Origin: Chara braunii
Taxonomy: Eukaryota; Streptophyta; Charophyceae; Charales; Characeae
Direction of reading: 5' to 3'
Length of the DNA: 47,140 bases
Assembly: GCA_003427395.1 (NCBI GenBank)
Contig: BFEA01000992.1
Location: 74,902-122,041 of the forward strand
The position numbers and the translations under genes are program-made. Positions 10,311 through 21,744 of this stretch are shown here, in pieces. The notes beneath the pieces are model-generated. The model saw only the letters and a program-made list of their open reading frames with translations. It was not told the DNA's origin and searched no databases. Each line of letters begins with the position of its first letter. Position 1 is the stretch's first letter.

Positions 10311-11838
10311 ATGGGCTGAGGAAATAGGGAATGATTATGTTTTTTGTCTTCCCTCAATGAAAAGTAGGGAAAATAAACGGGACCCCCCCCCCCCTCTTTA
10401 TTGAGGTTATATTAATAGTGAGGGTGACTTTGTTGGTGGCTTTTGCAAGCATGATTTGGAAGTAAAGGTTGCTCTCAGGCTCGGAATGATGGTATACCAA
10501 GGCGTAATGCCATGCGTTTTCTGGGTACGCAATCAACTGCTTGAGTTATCATATCTGATTCCGACTTACGTATTTCCCGTTGAGGATATGAAGTGACAGA
10601 TGCAGAATTGGGCCAAGGATTTTTTATTGTGTAGCTCTATAAACCTACCCTCTCGACTTGTCGCACTTTTAGACGGCATCGTTGCCTATACGTGGCGGAC
10701 AAAGATACACATAGACATATTTCAGTTAATGATAACTTGCACACATTTGCACTTTGCTCAACTTAAAGGGAAGACCCTTCCTTGCGAGATTGCCCAAGTG
10801 AGATTTTTTTTGACAGAGAATAAAACCACAGGTCATTTCTGGCCATGAGTGAAGTCGGCTCTAAGACCAACATGTAAACTTTCCAAACGGGCCTAACATC
10901 TGGTACAACATGGCTACTTACTGTCAGCCTTTCCACATCTGGCATGTCATTGTTACCAGGAGTAATTTGTGGAAGAAGACCTGGTGCCAAAAGCAGGATA
11001 ATAAACGGTTATAGGTTGTATTTGTTGTCATTGTCCAGAGATGGTTGATGACGTGCATGATAGAGGCGGAACTGCATGGTCTGATGACTCTGATACGCTC
11101 TGGTTGGGTCCATGCATGATGATCGTGCACTCTAACTCACTTGTTCATCTACACGTTGTGTCCTCATTTATGTGTCGTAAGCAAGGGCCAAAGAACAAAG
11201 AGAGAATGGGGAGGAAAGCGTAAGGGAAGGTGCAAGGAGATGTGTGGAAAGTTAAGAAAGCCCGTGATTGAGGGAAGACAAGTAGGACTGATTGAAAACG
11301 GTAAGCCTAACTGATTAATAATAAGAGTTTTGACTAATCAGTAACAATAGGATTTGGACGCAGCAGAGTTTTGGGTTATACCTTTATGACTTTTATTTTT
11401 TTTGTTTTTTTTGCTGTCTTTTTTTAGCCGTGAGTCTTAGTTTTTATTTTTTTTGTAGGTCTAGAGTTGGGAGTCTAGAAGTAGCTGGAGGAAAAGTGCG
11501 TTTGGGTCTCTTTCCATTTTTTTCAGTTGTCGGTGAAACTCTGCTAGGTTGAGGGTTGAGAGTTGTTGCGTTATCTGCAATTAGAATTGTCTTTGTCTTC
11601 AGGCGGCTGCTATAGCTGGTGTCTGTGACGGGCGTTGAAGGGCCCTATGCAACAAAGGTTCAGCGCTGCAGAAAGTTATCTTGGCACCTGCAATGTTTGG
11701 GTTTGGGCGCTGCCATTACTTCTTGTTGGCAACCTCATTGTTTTTCCTTCTCACGAGAAACTTTCTACTTCGAGGTGGCTGGATAGTCTTCTTTTTCACT
11801 CATGATTTGTAATGCTGCACTTCTATGAGGGCACTCAG
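10311..11838. other. Intergenic stretch, no gene recognised
   Basis: Short unrelated open frames only. Poly-C (10382-10394) and poly-T runs (11397-11410, 11420-11427, 11445-11454) are present. I see no protein motif, RNA gene or transposon end. Confidence 0.5.
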
Positions 11839-11934
11839 CTGCGGGGGTTTTGAGTTGAATGGTTCAAATCTCGTTGAACTCCGTTTCAACTCCACGTTAT
11901 ACCCCGTTACAACGTGGTTCAACTCGGCCCGCAG
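11839..11934. mobile_element. 96-bp foldback element (MITE-like)
   Basis: The ends are inverted: CTGCGGG (11839-11845) with CCCGCAG (11928-11934), and further in GAGTTGAA (11852-11859) with TTCAACTC (11918-11925). Inside, TTCAA/TTGAA and CCACGTT/AACGTGG form extra hairpins (CCACGTT at 11892, AACGTGG at 11911). The whole is a compact cruciform-prone unit with no coding capacity. I could not see a convincing target-site duplication. Confidence 0.65.
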
Positions 11935-12134
11935 ATATTTTTTTTGCAGGCAAAAAATAGGTTAAAAAAAAAAAAAAAGGGGGGGTGTAGATTTTTTGCT
12001 CTCTACATTTCCAAATTTTTATTTTTATTTTTTTAGCATTTCAATTATTTTTAAAAAATCAAAAACAAAACTAGACTCAAAACACATAGATTTTTTTTAT
12101 TTTTTTTTCTTTGATTGATCAATGGACTGACTGA

Positions 12135-12191
12135 TTGATTCATTCATTCATTGGTGGGGGATGGGTTGCCCCCCCCACCCCCACCCAATCA

Positions 12192-12261
<70 letters not shown>

Positions 12262-12315
12262 TACTTGCCGGGTTTGAAAGCGGCCTTTTTCTTTTGTATT
12301 TTTTATTATTATTAT

Positions 12316-12356
<41 letters not shown>

Positions 12357-12389
12357 GGGGGATGGGTCGCCCCCCCAACCCCCACCCAA

Positions 12390-12432
<43 letters not shown>
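12135..12432. repeat. Composite microsatellite, duplicated module
   Basis: A module of (GATT)n or (CATT)n, then a palindromic G-rich/C-rich box (ATTGGTGGGGG ... CCCCCACCCAAT) and a (CA)n tract occurs twice: (CA)n at 12192-12258 with box 12150-12190, and (GATT)n 12320-12354 with box 12351-12389 and (CA)n 12390-12432. Histidine/threonine or cysteine/valine open frames across it are artefacts. Confidence 0.9.
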
Positions 12433-12966
12433 NNNNNNNNNNNNNNNNNNNNNNNNNNNNNNNNNNNNNNNNNNNNNNNNNNNNNNNNNNNNNNNNNNNN
12501 NNNNNNNNNNNNNNNNNNNNNNNNNNNNNNNNNNNNNNNNNNNNNNNNNNNNNNNNNNNNNNNNNNNNNNNNNNNNNNNNNNNNNNNNNNNNNNNNNNNN
12601 NNNNNNNNNNNNNNNNNNNNNNNNNNNNNNNNNNNNNNNNNNNNNNNNNNNNNNNNNNNNNNNNNNNNNNNNNNNNNNNNNNNNNNNNNNNNNNNNNNNN
12701 NNNNNNNNNNNNNNNNNNNNNNNNNNNNNNNNNNNNNNNNNNNNNNNNNNNNNNNNNNNNNNNNNNNNNNNNNNNNNNNNNNNNNNNNNNNNNNNNNNNN
12801 NNNNNNNNNNNNNNNNNNNNNNNNNNNNNNNNNNNNNNNNNNNNNNNNNNNNNNNNNNNNNNNNNNNNNNNNNNNNNNNNNNNNNNNNNNNNNNNNNNNN
12901 NNNNNNNNNNNNNNNNNNNNNNNNNNNNNNNNNNNNNNNNNNNNNNNNNNNNNNNNNNNNNNNNNN
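12433..12966. other. Assembly gap (534 N)
   Basis: Unknown bases between a (CA)n tract on the left and a (TG)n tract on the right. The two are complementary, so the gap may hide an inverted repeat as well as a microsatellite. Confidence 1.
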
Positions 12967-13103
<137 letters not shown>

Positions 13104-13132
13104 ATTAGCGGCCACGTGTTCTAGTCCAGTCT

Positions 13133-13353
13133 ATACCACGTAGTTTTCACACGTGTACATCCAGCACGACAGACGCGTCTGATAGCACGAATGCTCTCGC
13201 ACGCGTGCGCTCCATCCACCACGACAGACACGCCTGATAGCGCGAATGCTCTTGCACACATGCGCTCCGGGTGTACCACGTATTTTTCACACATGTACTT
13301 CCAGCACGATAGACACGTCTGATAGCGCAAATGCTCTTACACACTTGCGCTCC
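13133..13353. repeat. Minisatellite with a nested unit
   Basis: A 52-bp unit starting CCAGCACGACAGACGCG and ending TGCGCTCC occurs at 13161-13212, 13216-13267 and 13301-13352. Two copies are preceded by TACCACGTAGTTTTCACACG (13133) or its variant TACCACGTATTTTTCACACA (13274), giving a longer unit of about 140 bp. Open frames on both strands simply follow the repeat. Confidence 0.88.
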
Positions 13354-13609
13354 AACAGCGGTCACGTGCACTCTGCTTGGGGACAGTCTCCTTACTTACT
13401 CAGCCACGAGCGCTATTCTATTCTATACCGTGTAGTTTTTTTCATGAAACTTGATACTGTTGATTGGTCCGGTCTCTGCTTGGAATTTGAACTCGCAAAT
13501 CGATTTTTATAAATCTTTAAATACAACAGCGGAGTTGAGTTTACGGTCGAGCAAGCGGGTTTACTTTATTTAATTTTTCCCACTTGTCCACTCGGCTGCA
13601 GAACCCTGT

Positions 13610-13725
13610 GATCAGGGTATTTTGAAAGACCAGTTTAACGAACCAGACAGATTGGCTCGTTGATCTCCAGTAATCAGGCATTTTGACATATCTGATTGGC
13701 GAGCCTGTCAGATTAGCTCATTGAC
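13610..13725. repeat. Diverged tandem duplication, about 62 bp
   Basis: GATCAGGGTATTTTGA, then CAGATTGGCTCGTTGATC (13610-13662), is followed by AATCAGGCATTTTGAC, then CAGATTAGCTCATTGAC (13671-13725). Confidence 0.65.
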
Positions 13726-14162
13726 ACGTCTGCGGGAAGTGTGTGGATGAAGACAAAATAAAAAGGGGCGAGAAAAGTGATCTCCCTGGTTTGTTGTATC
13801 AGCCATTAAAGAGTTAATTGCCCCTGCATTGTTTTATTCTTGAATAATATTGTCTTCATTTGTCAAGTTGTTGATTGTAAGTTGTCCCATACCAAGGATT
13901 CAGTCTAAGGATCTGCAACGCTCTATTCTGAGTAAAATCTATTATTCTTAATTGTGCGTTCTTCCGTTTTCCCTGTTTGGTGAAGAGGAAAGAGAACAAA
14001 AGCAAAACAGCAAACTCGTATGATCGGACCCTATCCTTAATCTAAGCTTGGGTGAGAAGCGGGAAGGTTTTTATTGAGTAAGATGAATTCGTTATGTTCT
14101 GCGAGATAATGATGAAGGGCTAAAACTCCCCAGTGAGTAGGGGATCTGATAGGAAAGGCGAA
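13726..14162. other. Possible LTR/leader remnant, no gene
   Basis: AAAATAAAAAGGGGCGAGAA near 13755 resembles a TATA-type promoter, and AATAATAT near 13843 resembles a polyadenylation signal, as found in plant LTRs. This would fit the missing 5' part of Gypsy element B left of the LINE. No second LTR copy or tRNA primer site was recognised, so this remains a guess. Confidence 0.25.
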
Positions 14163-15947
14163 TTAACAACCCGCTGGTCGCTGAGGACCTCGGAAGCGGG
14201 CGCGGCGAGTGACAGGCGTCGTTGCCCTTGGCTTCAGCGAACAGCAGACGACCCCTCCCCGGGTTCCTTCACACCGGCGCACCCCTTCCATTTCGAGTGT
14301 GCATCGTCTCCACCAGATGGCCCAGATCACCGCCCTGCGGCCTATTTTGAACATATTTTCTTCAAAAGGGGTGGCTTGCTCTAGGGTCCATGTCTCACAA
14401 AGGAGTGCTCTCCAGTCCCATGGCCAAGGTTGTGAGGTGTCTAATTGCCTCCATATGCGATCCCACCATCTCCACAGCCATTTTGTTGTTGGGCACTCTA
14501 AGAACATGTGCTCTATGGTGTCTGGCCATTTTCGAGCCGGAAAGGATGTTGTACATAGCTTGCACCATGAGAGTGTCAAACCTTTTTGTTCTAGGTGCAT
14601 TCTATCTATCAGCCAGTCATTTGTCGGCAGGGACCTGTGCTCTATTTGCCATTGGAGCGAGGCCAGTTTTGCTGGCATGGCCCTGTTCGTCTTAAACCAC
14701 TTGACCTGTCATAGCATATCTCTCCCTATCTTCAGGTGTTTCATCCAACGTGCTTCTACCACATCTTTCAGATTTACTCTCTGACGCAGCATTCGGTAGG
14801 TTGCCTTGACTGAGAGGGACTGCAGCCGCCGCACCCCCGATTTCCCTTTCCCATATTTATGGGACCATATCCATTCATCGGGGTCAAGTGGTAGTGTTTG
14901 GATTGGTTTGTTCGGTTTGTATGCTCTCCATTGGTCTTTTTCCTTAAAAATGTGGATACGGTATACTTTCGACCTCCCATACCATATTGTCTCTTCTGGC
15001 TGCAACCTCACCAATTCATTTTCCACCATTATTCTAAAAAGGTTGGCAGCCACTTCATGTTCCCCTTCCTTGCCGGCTCGGCGGGTATAGACTACATTCC
15101 CAACCACCTTTTCTGTATCCCAGAAGCCCACCCAATCACCTTCCGTCACCACCGGTCCTTTCCTCAAGATTCGGATCCAGTCCAGGGGAATAGCAAAGAT
15201 GATGGTTTCCAACGCCTCTCCCACTTTGTGGCAATACCTCAGTTTCTTTCTCAGTTGGGCCTTTGAAAGTCAATCCTTGGTCTCCTGGTCCCAAATGTCT
15301 TTGACATGAAACATGTCATTCTTGACCCACACCTTCCAGGGGTTTTCATTACTATGAAAGACCCTACTATGGGGGCCTGTTACCCATCGGTAAGGGCAGC
15401 TTTTGCAAAGTTCTTAGTAGCATGGTCCAAAGAGGGTCTTTTTTTAAATCTTGTCGGGCCGCCTGCCTGTCAGACCCTCCCTCCACATTAGGCCGCCATG
15501 ATTTTTGGGGTATAGTCCAGTACCTATCCTCATGCCACGTTTTCGGTTCTACTTTAGAAGTCGTCTGTGGTGCTAGCCTGGCAATCTGTTGTAATGCCAA
15601 CGGTTGCCATGGTGCTTGTGTGGAAAAGAGCATGACTTTCACCCATTGAAGGGCAGGGACATCACTTGGGTGGCCGGGTCTATTATTCCTAGACTGCCTC
15701 TGGTTTTTGGTTGTATGACCGACTGTCAGGCCACTCTACTGATAGCATTGGGGCACTCGTGATCCCCCCTCCATAAAAAAGCAGCCACCTTTCTTTGGAG
15801 GGAGGTTGACGCAGATTTACTGAGGGCCCAAATTGTTGTTTTGTACCACAAGGCGGCCATAATTACATTATTGATCACCAGAGAGCGACCCATTAGGGAT
15901 GTCTGTCGGTCCTTCCACTGGGATAGTTTTCCCAAGACCGGTTGCAT
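14163..15947 (-). pseudogene. LINE ORF2 part 3: thumb/connection and C-terminal zinc-binding domain
   Basis: After the stop at 15951 the same frame gives WKDRQTSLMGRSLVINNV and AAFLWRG, typical of the region after RT in plant LINEs. Between 15720 and 15225 the frame changes more than once. The last open parts (15224-14709 and 14678-14163, same frame) hold LPTNDWLI and a CKLC ... IEHMFLECP pattern, matching the zinc-binding reverse-transcriptase domain (zf-RVT) of plant non-LTR elements. The end at 14163 is taken as the ORF2 stop. No RNase H domain was recognised. Confidence 0.78.
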
Positions 15948-15950
15948 GAG

Positions 15951-17591
15951 TCATTCGTGATTTAGAGGTGGTTTCCCTTCTGCAGTAATCTGGACTCCCA
16001 TAATTCTAATCGGACCATCCGTGGGCATCCATCTAATGTTGGGGGCATCTGGTGGCCTTCCTCCTTGATATTGTAGCCACCACCCTTGTGCCTTATTTCC
16101 CCAATTGACAGTCATGTCAGACAAGGAGCAGAAACGGTCCATTAATTTTTGGATTTCCAACATATTCTTGTGGGAGGCGTCTATCATTATAGTGAGATCA
16201 TCTGCGAAGAGCGAACAGACAAGGATGACGTCCTCTGGAATAGAGGAGAGTTTTATTCTTTGTAGGTCCTTGTGGGCCCATAGGTTTGCTGCTAGGGCCT
16301 CCATGATAATGACAAAGAGGAAAGGGGCAATAGGGTCTCGTTGCCTCACTGACCGTTCTAGATGTATGGCAGGGGTCAGTCTACCATTCACTTGGACGGT
16401 AGTTGTGGCATTGTGATGTAAGATTTCGACCCACCTTCTAAAGGTCGGGCCAAAATTCATCCGTTCGAGGCATTTGTCGAGAAACGTCCAGTCAACATGA
16501 TCGTATGCTTTTTCAAAATCGACGAAGATGATAGCGGCGTCGTGTTTGGACTGTCTGGATAGTTTAATGACCTCATTAACCAACAAAATATTATCCTGGA
16601 TTGTCCTCCCACTGATGAAGTCTGTTTGTGTTGGATGGATAATGTCCCTCATCACCTCTTCCAGGCGATTAGCCAGCGCTTTTGCCACCAATTTATAAAC
16701 CACCGTTAGGAGGGTGGTCGGCCTATAGTTTCTTATATTGATTTGATCTCCTTTCTTATATAGCAGGGTCAAGACTCCTTATCCCACCAGATCTCCCATT
16801 TTACCTGTGATCCATACAACGTGATAATAATCCATTCGGTCCTGTACTAAAATACTCCACATGGTCTCCCAGAACTCCTTAGGGAGCCCATCTATTCCCG
16901 GAGTTTTTTCCTCTTTCATTTGCATGAGCGTCGTCCACACCTCCTGGTTGGATAAGGGCATTTCTAAGGCCTCCTTTTGCTGTTTTGAGAGGTGTTTCTG
17001 TAATGGGATCAGGAAGTCATTTATTTCTAACATCCTTTGCTCATATGGTTTGTCCTTGCATTTTGACTTAAAGAGGTCTTGAAAAAAGTCTTTTGCAATC
17101 CGAACACACTGGGCTGTGGACGTGGCCACCGTACCCCTGGGTTGCGATGGGTCATGCAAAGCTTCTATGGTCGTTCTGCCTGTCCTTATTCTGGCCATAG
17201 AAAAAAACTTGATGTCCATTGTCCCTTCAGTCTTATATCTATGCATCTTCCCTCTGATTCGTGCCCCTTGCCATCTGTGTTCCATATGGGTTAGCAAGTG
17301 AGCCTCTGTGGCTACTACGGCCTCAGAGAACTCCCTTGATTCTGGTTCTTCCCCTTGCTCTTCTTCCTCGTGTTTTAATTGACATAGTTGGTGGTGTAGG
17401 TCCATTTCATCTGCAAGACGTCGGGCAACAAGCCTTTTAGCGAATTCACTAGATTTTCTGGCAAGAAAGGTCGGTCCATTATTAAACCATAGAATATCAT
17501 TTTGGAGTGTTTCCCTATGTGTTTTCCAATACTGCCACACATCTTGTACAAATTTTTGAAAGTTTTTCCTTACTAATAGTGATGTGTTCAA
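15951..17591 (-). pseudogene. LINE ORF2 part 2: reverse transcriptase
   Basis: A linker (17591 to about 16850) leads to the RT. The frame is interrupted once, by TAA near 16779, just before LTLLYKKGD and NYRPTTLL. The palm motifs follow: FVDFEKAYDHVDW, a diverged motif RQRDPIAPFLF (family usual RxGVRQGxPLSP) and the catalytic FADD box at 16197-16208. The frame stops again at 15951. The enzyme would copy LINE RNA at the nicked target. FADD and the first aspartate survive, but stops and motif decay indicate a dead copy. Confidence 0.9.
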
Positions 17592-18457
17592 TTAAAGAAA
17601 CCGGGTCCCTGATCTGGCTTTTTTCTGAAAGAAAGGATAATTGCGCACAATATGTGATCCAAACCTGGGTAGGCGCTTCGTGGGAACACTTCGGCTATTT
17701 GCAGAGCCCCTTCCAGGTCTTGTGAAATCATTATCAGGTCAATTCTTGATCTTGAAATTCTTTCCATCGCGTTTTTCCTATAACATGAGAAGGCTCGTCT
17801 GGTCGGGAATTGTCTACGAAAGGGGTCATACATGTCCAATGATGTGCATACATTTGCAATTATATGTTCGTCTGTTTCCACGTATGCTGGGCACGGGGAG
17901 GGAAGGCGCCACCTAACCAGCCAGCGGTCCGGGGCTGCATTGAAGTCCCCTGCCATAATGGTCGGGATTTCGTCGGCCGGAATTCTATTAATGATTGACT
18001 CAAAAAAGACTCTCCTGGCTCCAGCCTCGTTAGGACCGTATACGCAGACGATTCGTACCATTTCCAATTCGAGCATTACAAGGACTGACACCCATCTCCC
18101 TTCCGCCTGGTCTTCCTCCCAAAACACCGGTTCAACCCTCGAATTGGGAGGGATCCAAATGGCTACATCTGCACTCCCCGGTCTCGGGGCGTGCGCTCTA
18201 AATGCTAGGAAAGGCCAAATTTCCTTATGCTCGTGGTGGTGTTCCACTGTGTCCATGAAATGGGTTTCCTGGACGCATATAACATCTGGCCAGTCTCTGC
18301 CCTCAATCCCTCTTAACTGTTCCCATATAGCCTGTTTATTTTTAGGGGAGGCCGATGCCAAGCCATTTACATTCAGGGAGCGTAGATCCAAGTCTGCTTC
18401 TCTCTTTGTTTTCACCCATTCCTTGTCCTTCTCGTATAGGATCCTTGTTAAATGCAT
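17588..18457 (-). pseudogene. LINE ORF2 part 1: APE-type endonuclease
   Basis: Starts at ATG 18457. The exonuclease-endonuclease-phosphatase fold signatures appear in order: LNVNGL (about residue 30), VQETHF (metal-binding E), VYGPNEAG, AGDFNAAPD, SRIDLIMIS and GLDHIL with the catalytic histidine. This enzyme nicks target DNA to prime reverse transcription. All main catalytic residues seem present. The frame ends at 17588 by a one-base shift, and the following RT linker continues in another frame from 17591, so the endonuclease and RT are separated by a single indel. Confidence 0.88.
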
Positions 18458-18490
18458 TCACTTACAGTCTTTCCTTCCTTTTTCCGGCCC

Positions 18491-19255
18491 TTAGCCCAAA
18501 ATGCCCCATTCCACTAAGTTCCAACTTCCTTCCTTCCCTCCAACTGTGTGTAAGTATCCTTCCTTCAAGACTCTGAGAAGGGTTGCGCGGACATCTTCCT
18601 CAGGCCAGTTCTCGCTGCTCTTGATTTTTTGGAGTTGGAGATCCAATAAGGTATTTTGCAAGAACCATCTCAGGCCAACCTCCTTTCCCGGCTCAAACAA
18701 CACGTATAGGAACGTATCTATCAAAGCATGCTGACCATATATGACTCTCTTGGCCGCCTTTGCTCCAGGTTGGTAAGTACGGCGTAGGAGATCTTTCATC
18801 TCTATCTGGAAAGTTGTTTCTCCGGTTGATAGCCACAGTGGGACTTCAGGCACCCAACCTTGCAAAGTTACCCCCCCCTGCTGCAACTGTGTATGGCTGG
18901 TCAAGCCTACTTCCCATCTTTCTTCTCTCTTTCTCACTGGTACCACCATGACCCCCGTTTTGGCTAGTGAGTGAGGCCATTGTACCTTTTCCACGACATG
19001 TCTGAGTTTCTGTCTCCCATCAGTCATTTCCTCGTCCGGGGGGTCGGGGGGAGGGGGCAGAACTTGTTGGGGGGAGGGGGTCAGTTCTTCCCCACTAAGC
19101 AGGGTAGAGGTTGATGTAGGTGGCCGCAAAGTTGGCGCCTTCTCAGACATAGGCTCTACACGAAACTTCATCAGTCGTGCTTGTGTGGATAGACTGCACT
19201 TAGGGGACCAAGTGTAGCGGCTTAGCTGAACTGTAGCTTCTACGGTAGCCAACAA
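18491..19255 (-). pseudogene. ORF1-like protein of the LINE
   Basis: Open for 255 codons up to the junction with Gypsy element B, without an ATG at the junction. The first in-frame ATG gives a start at MKFRVEPMSEK (near 19172). A proline/serine/threonine-rich segment (PPPPDPPDEEM) precedes a folded-looking part rich in leucine and basic residues. I see no CCHC zinc knuckle. The stop TAA at 18491-18493 lies 34 nt before the ORF2 ATG in the same frame, the usual tandem arrangement of LINE ORF1 and ORF2, where ORF1 binds the element RNA. Assignment as ORF1 rests on position, not on a recognised domain. The frame is intact as far as it goes, unlike ORF2. Confidence 0.6.
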
Positions 19256-19262
19256 GCACCAA

Positions 19263-19658
19263 ATGGTAGTTAAAGACTATGTCAAGGACGTAGTTTGTTC
19301 CTTCTCTTATGGAGGAGGGGAAGTGAGACATAAAATCTCATTCCTCGTCAGCAACGAACTGCCCTTTGATATGTTACTAGGCATGTATTTTCTCGAGGTC
19401 GCGCAACCTCAGTTTAATTGGGATAGGAAGGTGTTGATACAAAAGCTGCCAAACGGTAGAACCGTTAGACTGCAAAAGTATAAGGTTAGCGGTCTAGTGG
19501 AGAACTACGACTGCATGTGTGCTTCCTCTTTCTATAACTACTACAAGCAGAATCGTGAGGAGGGCATGTACCTAGTTTTTGTCTCTGAGAAAGGGGAGGC
19601 CGTTAAAACACCCCCAGAGATAGAATCAGTCGTCGCACAATATTCCGACCTTTTTTAG
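19263..19658 (+). pseudogene. Protease C-terminal part of Gypsy element B
   Basis: VVKDYVKDVVCSFSYGG, FLVSNELPFDMLLGMYFL and PQFNWDRKVL match the distal half of Gypsy retropepsins, where D-x-L-L-G-M/L-x-F/W-L is the second signature. The active-site D-S/T-G half should lie upstream but is replaced by LINE DNA. The frame ends at TAG 19656, in a spot (YSDLF-stop-EPTG) where relatives read through into RT, so this is a nonsense mutation. It keeps about 130 codons. Confidence 0.82.
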
Positions 19659-21226
19659 GAGCCCACAGGCGTGGTAGAGAGGGAGTGGTCCATGCAATAG
19701 AGGTTGTCCTAGGTAGTAAGGGAACAAGAGGACAAATCTATAGGATGTCTCCTGCGGAGTTGGATGAGCTCCACCGCCAGCTTAGGGAGCTCACAAAAAA
19801 GGGATGGATTCGGCCTAGTACCTCCCCTTATGGTGCGCCAGTCTTATTTGTTCCAAAGAAGGGAGGTACCTTGAGGATGTGCATTGACTATAGGGGCAAT
19901 AATGCCATCACCGTTAAGAACGCGGAGCCCCTACCCCGCATCGACGACCTCTTGGATAGAGTGCAGGGATGTCGGATCAATCTGTAGTCCGGATACCATC
20001 AAATTGCCATTACACCTGAGGACCGGCACAAAACCGCATTCCAAGCCAAGTACGGTCTGTACGAGTTTCTGGTGATGCCCTTTGGCCTATGCAATGCACC
20101 TGGTACGTTCCAGCACACAATGAACATGATATTTCATGATTACTTAGACAAGTTTATTGTCGTGTACCTCGACGATATTCTTATCTTTAGGACTGTAGAG
20201 GAGCACGCTGAGCACTTGAAAATAGTGTTAGGTCTCCTAAGACAGCACCAATACAAGGTTAACTTGGAGAAATTTGAGTTTCGTTGCACCAAGATCTTGT
20301 ACTTGGGTCATGAAATCTCAGCGGATGGATTGAGGCCGGATGATGCTAAGGTGGCCAGCATACGTGACTGGCCCAGACCTCAGACTGTTATTGAGGTCGG
20401 ATCGTTTTGGGGGATGACGGGCTACTATCGTTCGTTTGTAAGGAACTCTAGTACTATAGCTTCCCCATTAACAGATCTAACTCGACTGGACACCCCTTGG
20501 GAGTGGACTGAACAGTGTGAGGCGGCCTTCAGGAAATTGAAGTACGCCCTAACACACTACGAGGTTCTTAAACTTCCGGATCCTGATAAGCCATTTGTAG
20601 TGACCACAGACGCTAGCCAATATGGCATAGGCACGGTCCTTGCACAAAAGGAGGGGACCAAGTTGAGACCTATCGAGTACATGAGTAAGAAGATGTCATC
20701 TCAGAAACTAGCCAAGTTCACTTATGAGCGTGAGCTGTATGCCCTGTATAGAGCGCTGGTACATTGGAGACATTATCTCCTTGGCAGATTTTTCTATGTG
20801 AGATCTGACCATGAGATCTTGCGTTGGATTAAGACACAGTCGGTACTCTCCGACACACTCAAACGATGGATACAAGTGATAGACATGTACGACTATCAAC
20901 TAGATCCAATCAAGGTTGCGCACAACAAAGTAGCTGATGCACTATCTCGTCGGACAGATTATCAGGGCGCACTGGTGACTGAATTTGGTATATCCAACGA
21001 CTTAACCCGATCATTGGTGGAAGCCTTTCAGCAAGATTCAGTAATGTCTGAGATCATCCATAAATTCCAAGCAAAGGACAAAAAGACTTTGGATGAATTT
21101 ACGATGGTAGACGGCTTGCTGTTTCTTGAGAAGGCAGGGAATAAAAGATTGTGTGTTCCCAATAGTGAGTTTTTGGGTAATTTATTTTTAGGGGAATGTC
21201 ATGAATCAACTGGTCATTTTGGTTGA
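19659..21226 (+). pseudogene. Reverse transcriptase and RNase H of Gypsy element B
   Basis: RT motifs in order: [26 protein letters not shown], then INL-stop-SGYHQI with TAG at 19986 where an arginine or lysine codon is expected, FLVMPFGLCNAPGTFQ, and the catalytic VYLDDILIF. After the RT, GMTGYYRSFV marks the thumb. RNase H reads FVVTTDASQYGIGTVLAQKE (D at about 20609), ERELYALYRAL and NKVADALSRR. The N-terminal piece (19685-19985) and the main piece (from 20072, actually open from 19989) belong to one frame apart from the stop. The reading ends at TGA 21224 within the integrase zinc finger (STGHFG). The domain is nearly complete and only lightly decayed. Confidence 0.93.
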
Positions 21227-21744
21227 CTTCAGCTAATCTAGTGCAGAAGTTCTGGTGGCCCACTATGATGCAAGATGCAAAAAGGTATGTCGAAACCTGC
21301 CAGGTTTGCCAAAGGGACAAACCCAGGACTCAGACTCCGCTTGGGCTCATCAAGCCCTTGCCGATTCTTGAAGGTCCTGGTCAGAGTGTTTCCATGGATT
21401 TCATGGATACCCTTGTAACCAGGAGGTCTGGAAAAAGACACATCTTCGTGATAGTGGACCGCTTTTCTAAGTATGCAAGACTTATCGCTATGCCAGAAAC
21501 TGCTAAAACCGACTATGTCATCAAACTGTTTCTGGATAACTGGGTCAGGGATTTTGGACTACCTACGTCGATAGTAAGTGACAGGGATGTAAGGTTTACC
21601 AGCAAACTGTGGCAAACAACAACTGAACAGATGGGTACCAAGCTCCAAATGACGCAAGGGAAGGAAGAATAGATGAACCGGGTAGTACAGCACCTGCTTC
21701 AGCATTATATTAAGCCAAGTCAGGATGATTGGGACGAGAAGTGA
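21223..21744 (+). pseudogene. Integrase of Gypsy element B, core deleted
   Basis: The zinc finger is split by the stop at 21224: histidines lie just upstream (ECHESTGH) and the cysteines follow as CQVCQRDK. The core starts at SVSMDFMDTLV (first D) and VSDRDVRF (second D). The expected stretch with HPQTDGQ before the catalytic glutamate is missing: the sequence goes from KLQMT to QGKEE-stop-MNR, so the D-to-E spacing is about 27 rather than 35 residues, and TAG 21670 takes the place of an arginine. Integration activity is therefore lost. After 21742 (TGA) the C-terminal part resumes in frame. Confidence 0.88.

Larger units (their letters stand above)
14163..19260 (-). mobile_element. Plant-type LINE (non-LTR retrotransposon), decayed
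   Basis: Read on the minus strand: an ORF1-like frame (19255-18491), then ORF2 (from ATG 18457) with APE-type endonuclease, reverse transcriptase (FADD box) and a C-terminal zinc-binding domain ending at 14163. ORF2 is broken by a frameshift near 17590, stops near 16779 and 15951, and more shifts between 15950 and 15220. No poly-A tail (poly-T on the plus strand) is obvious left of 14163. The right end joins Gypsy element B protease sequence within a few bases of 19260, so one element probably inserted into the other. Confidence 0.9.
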
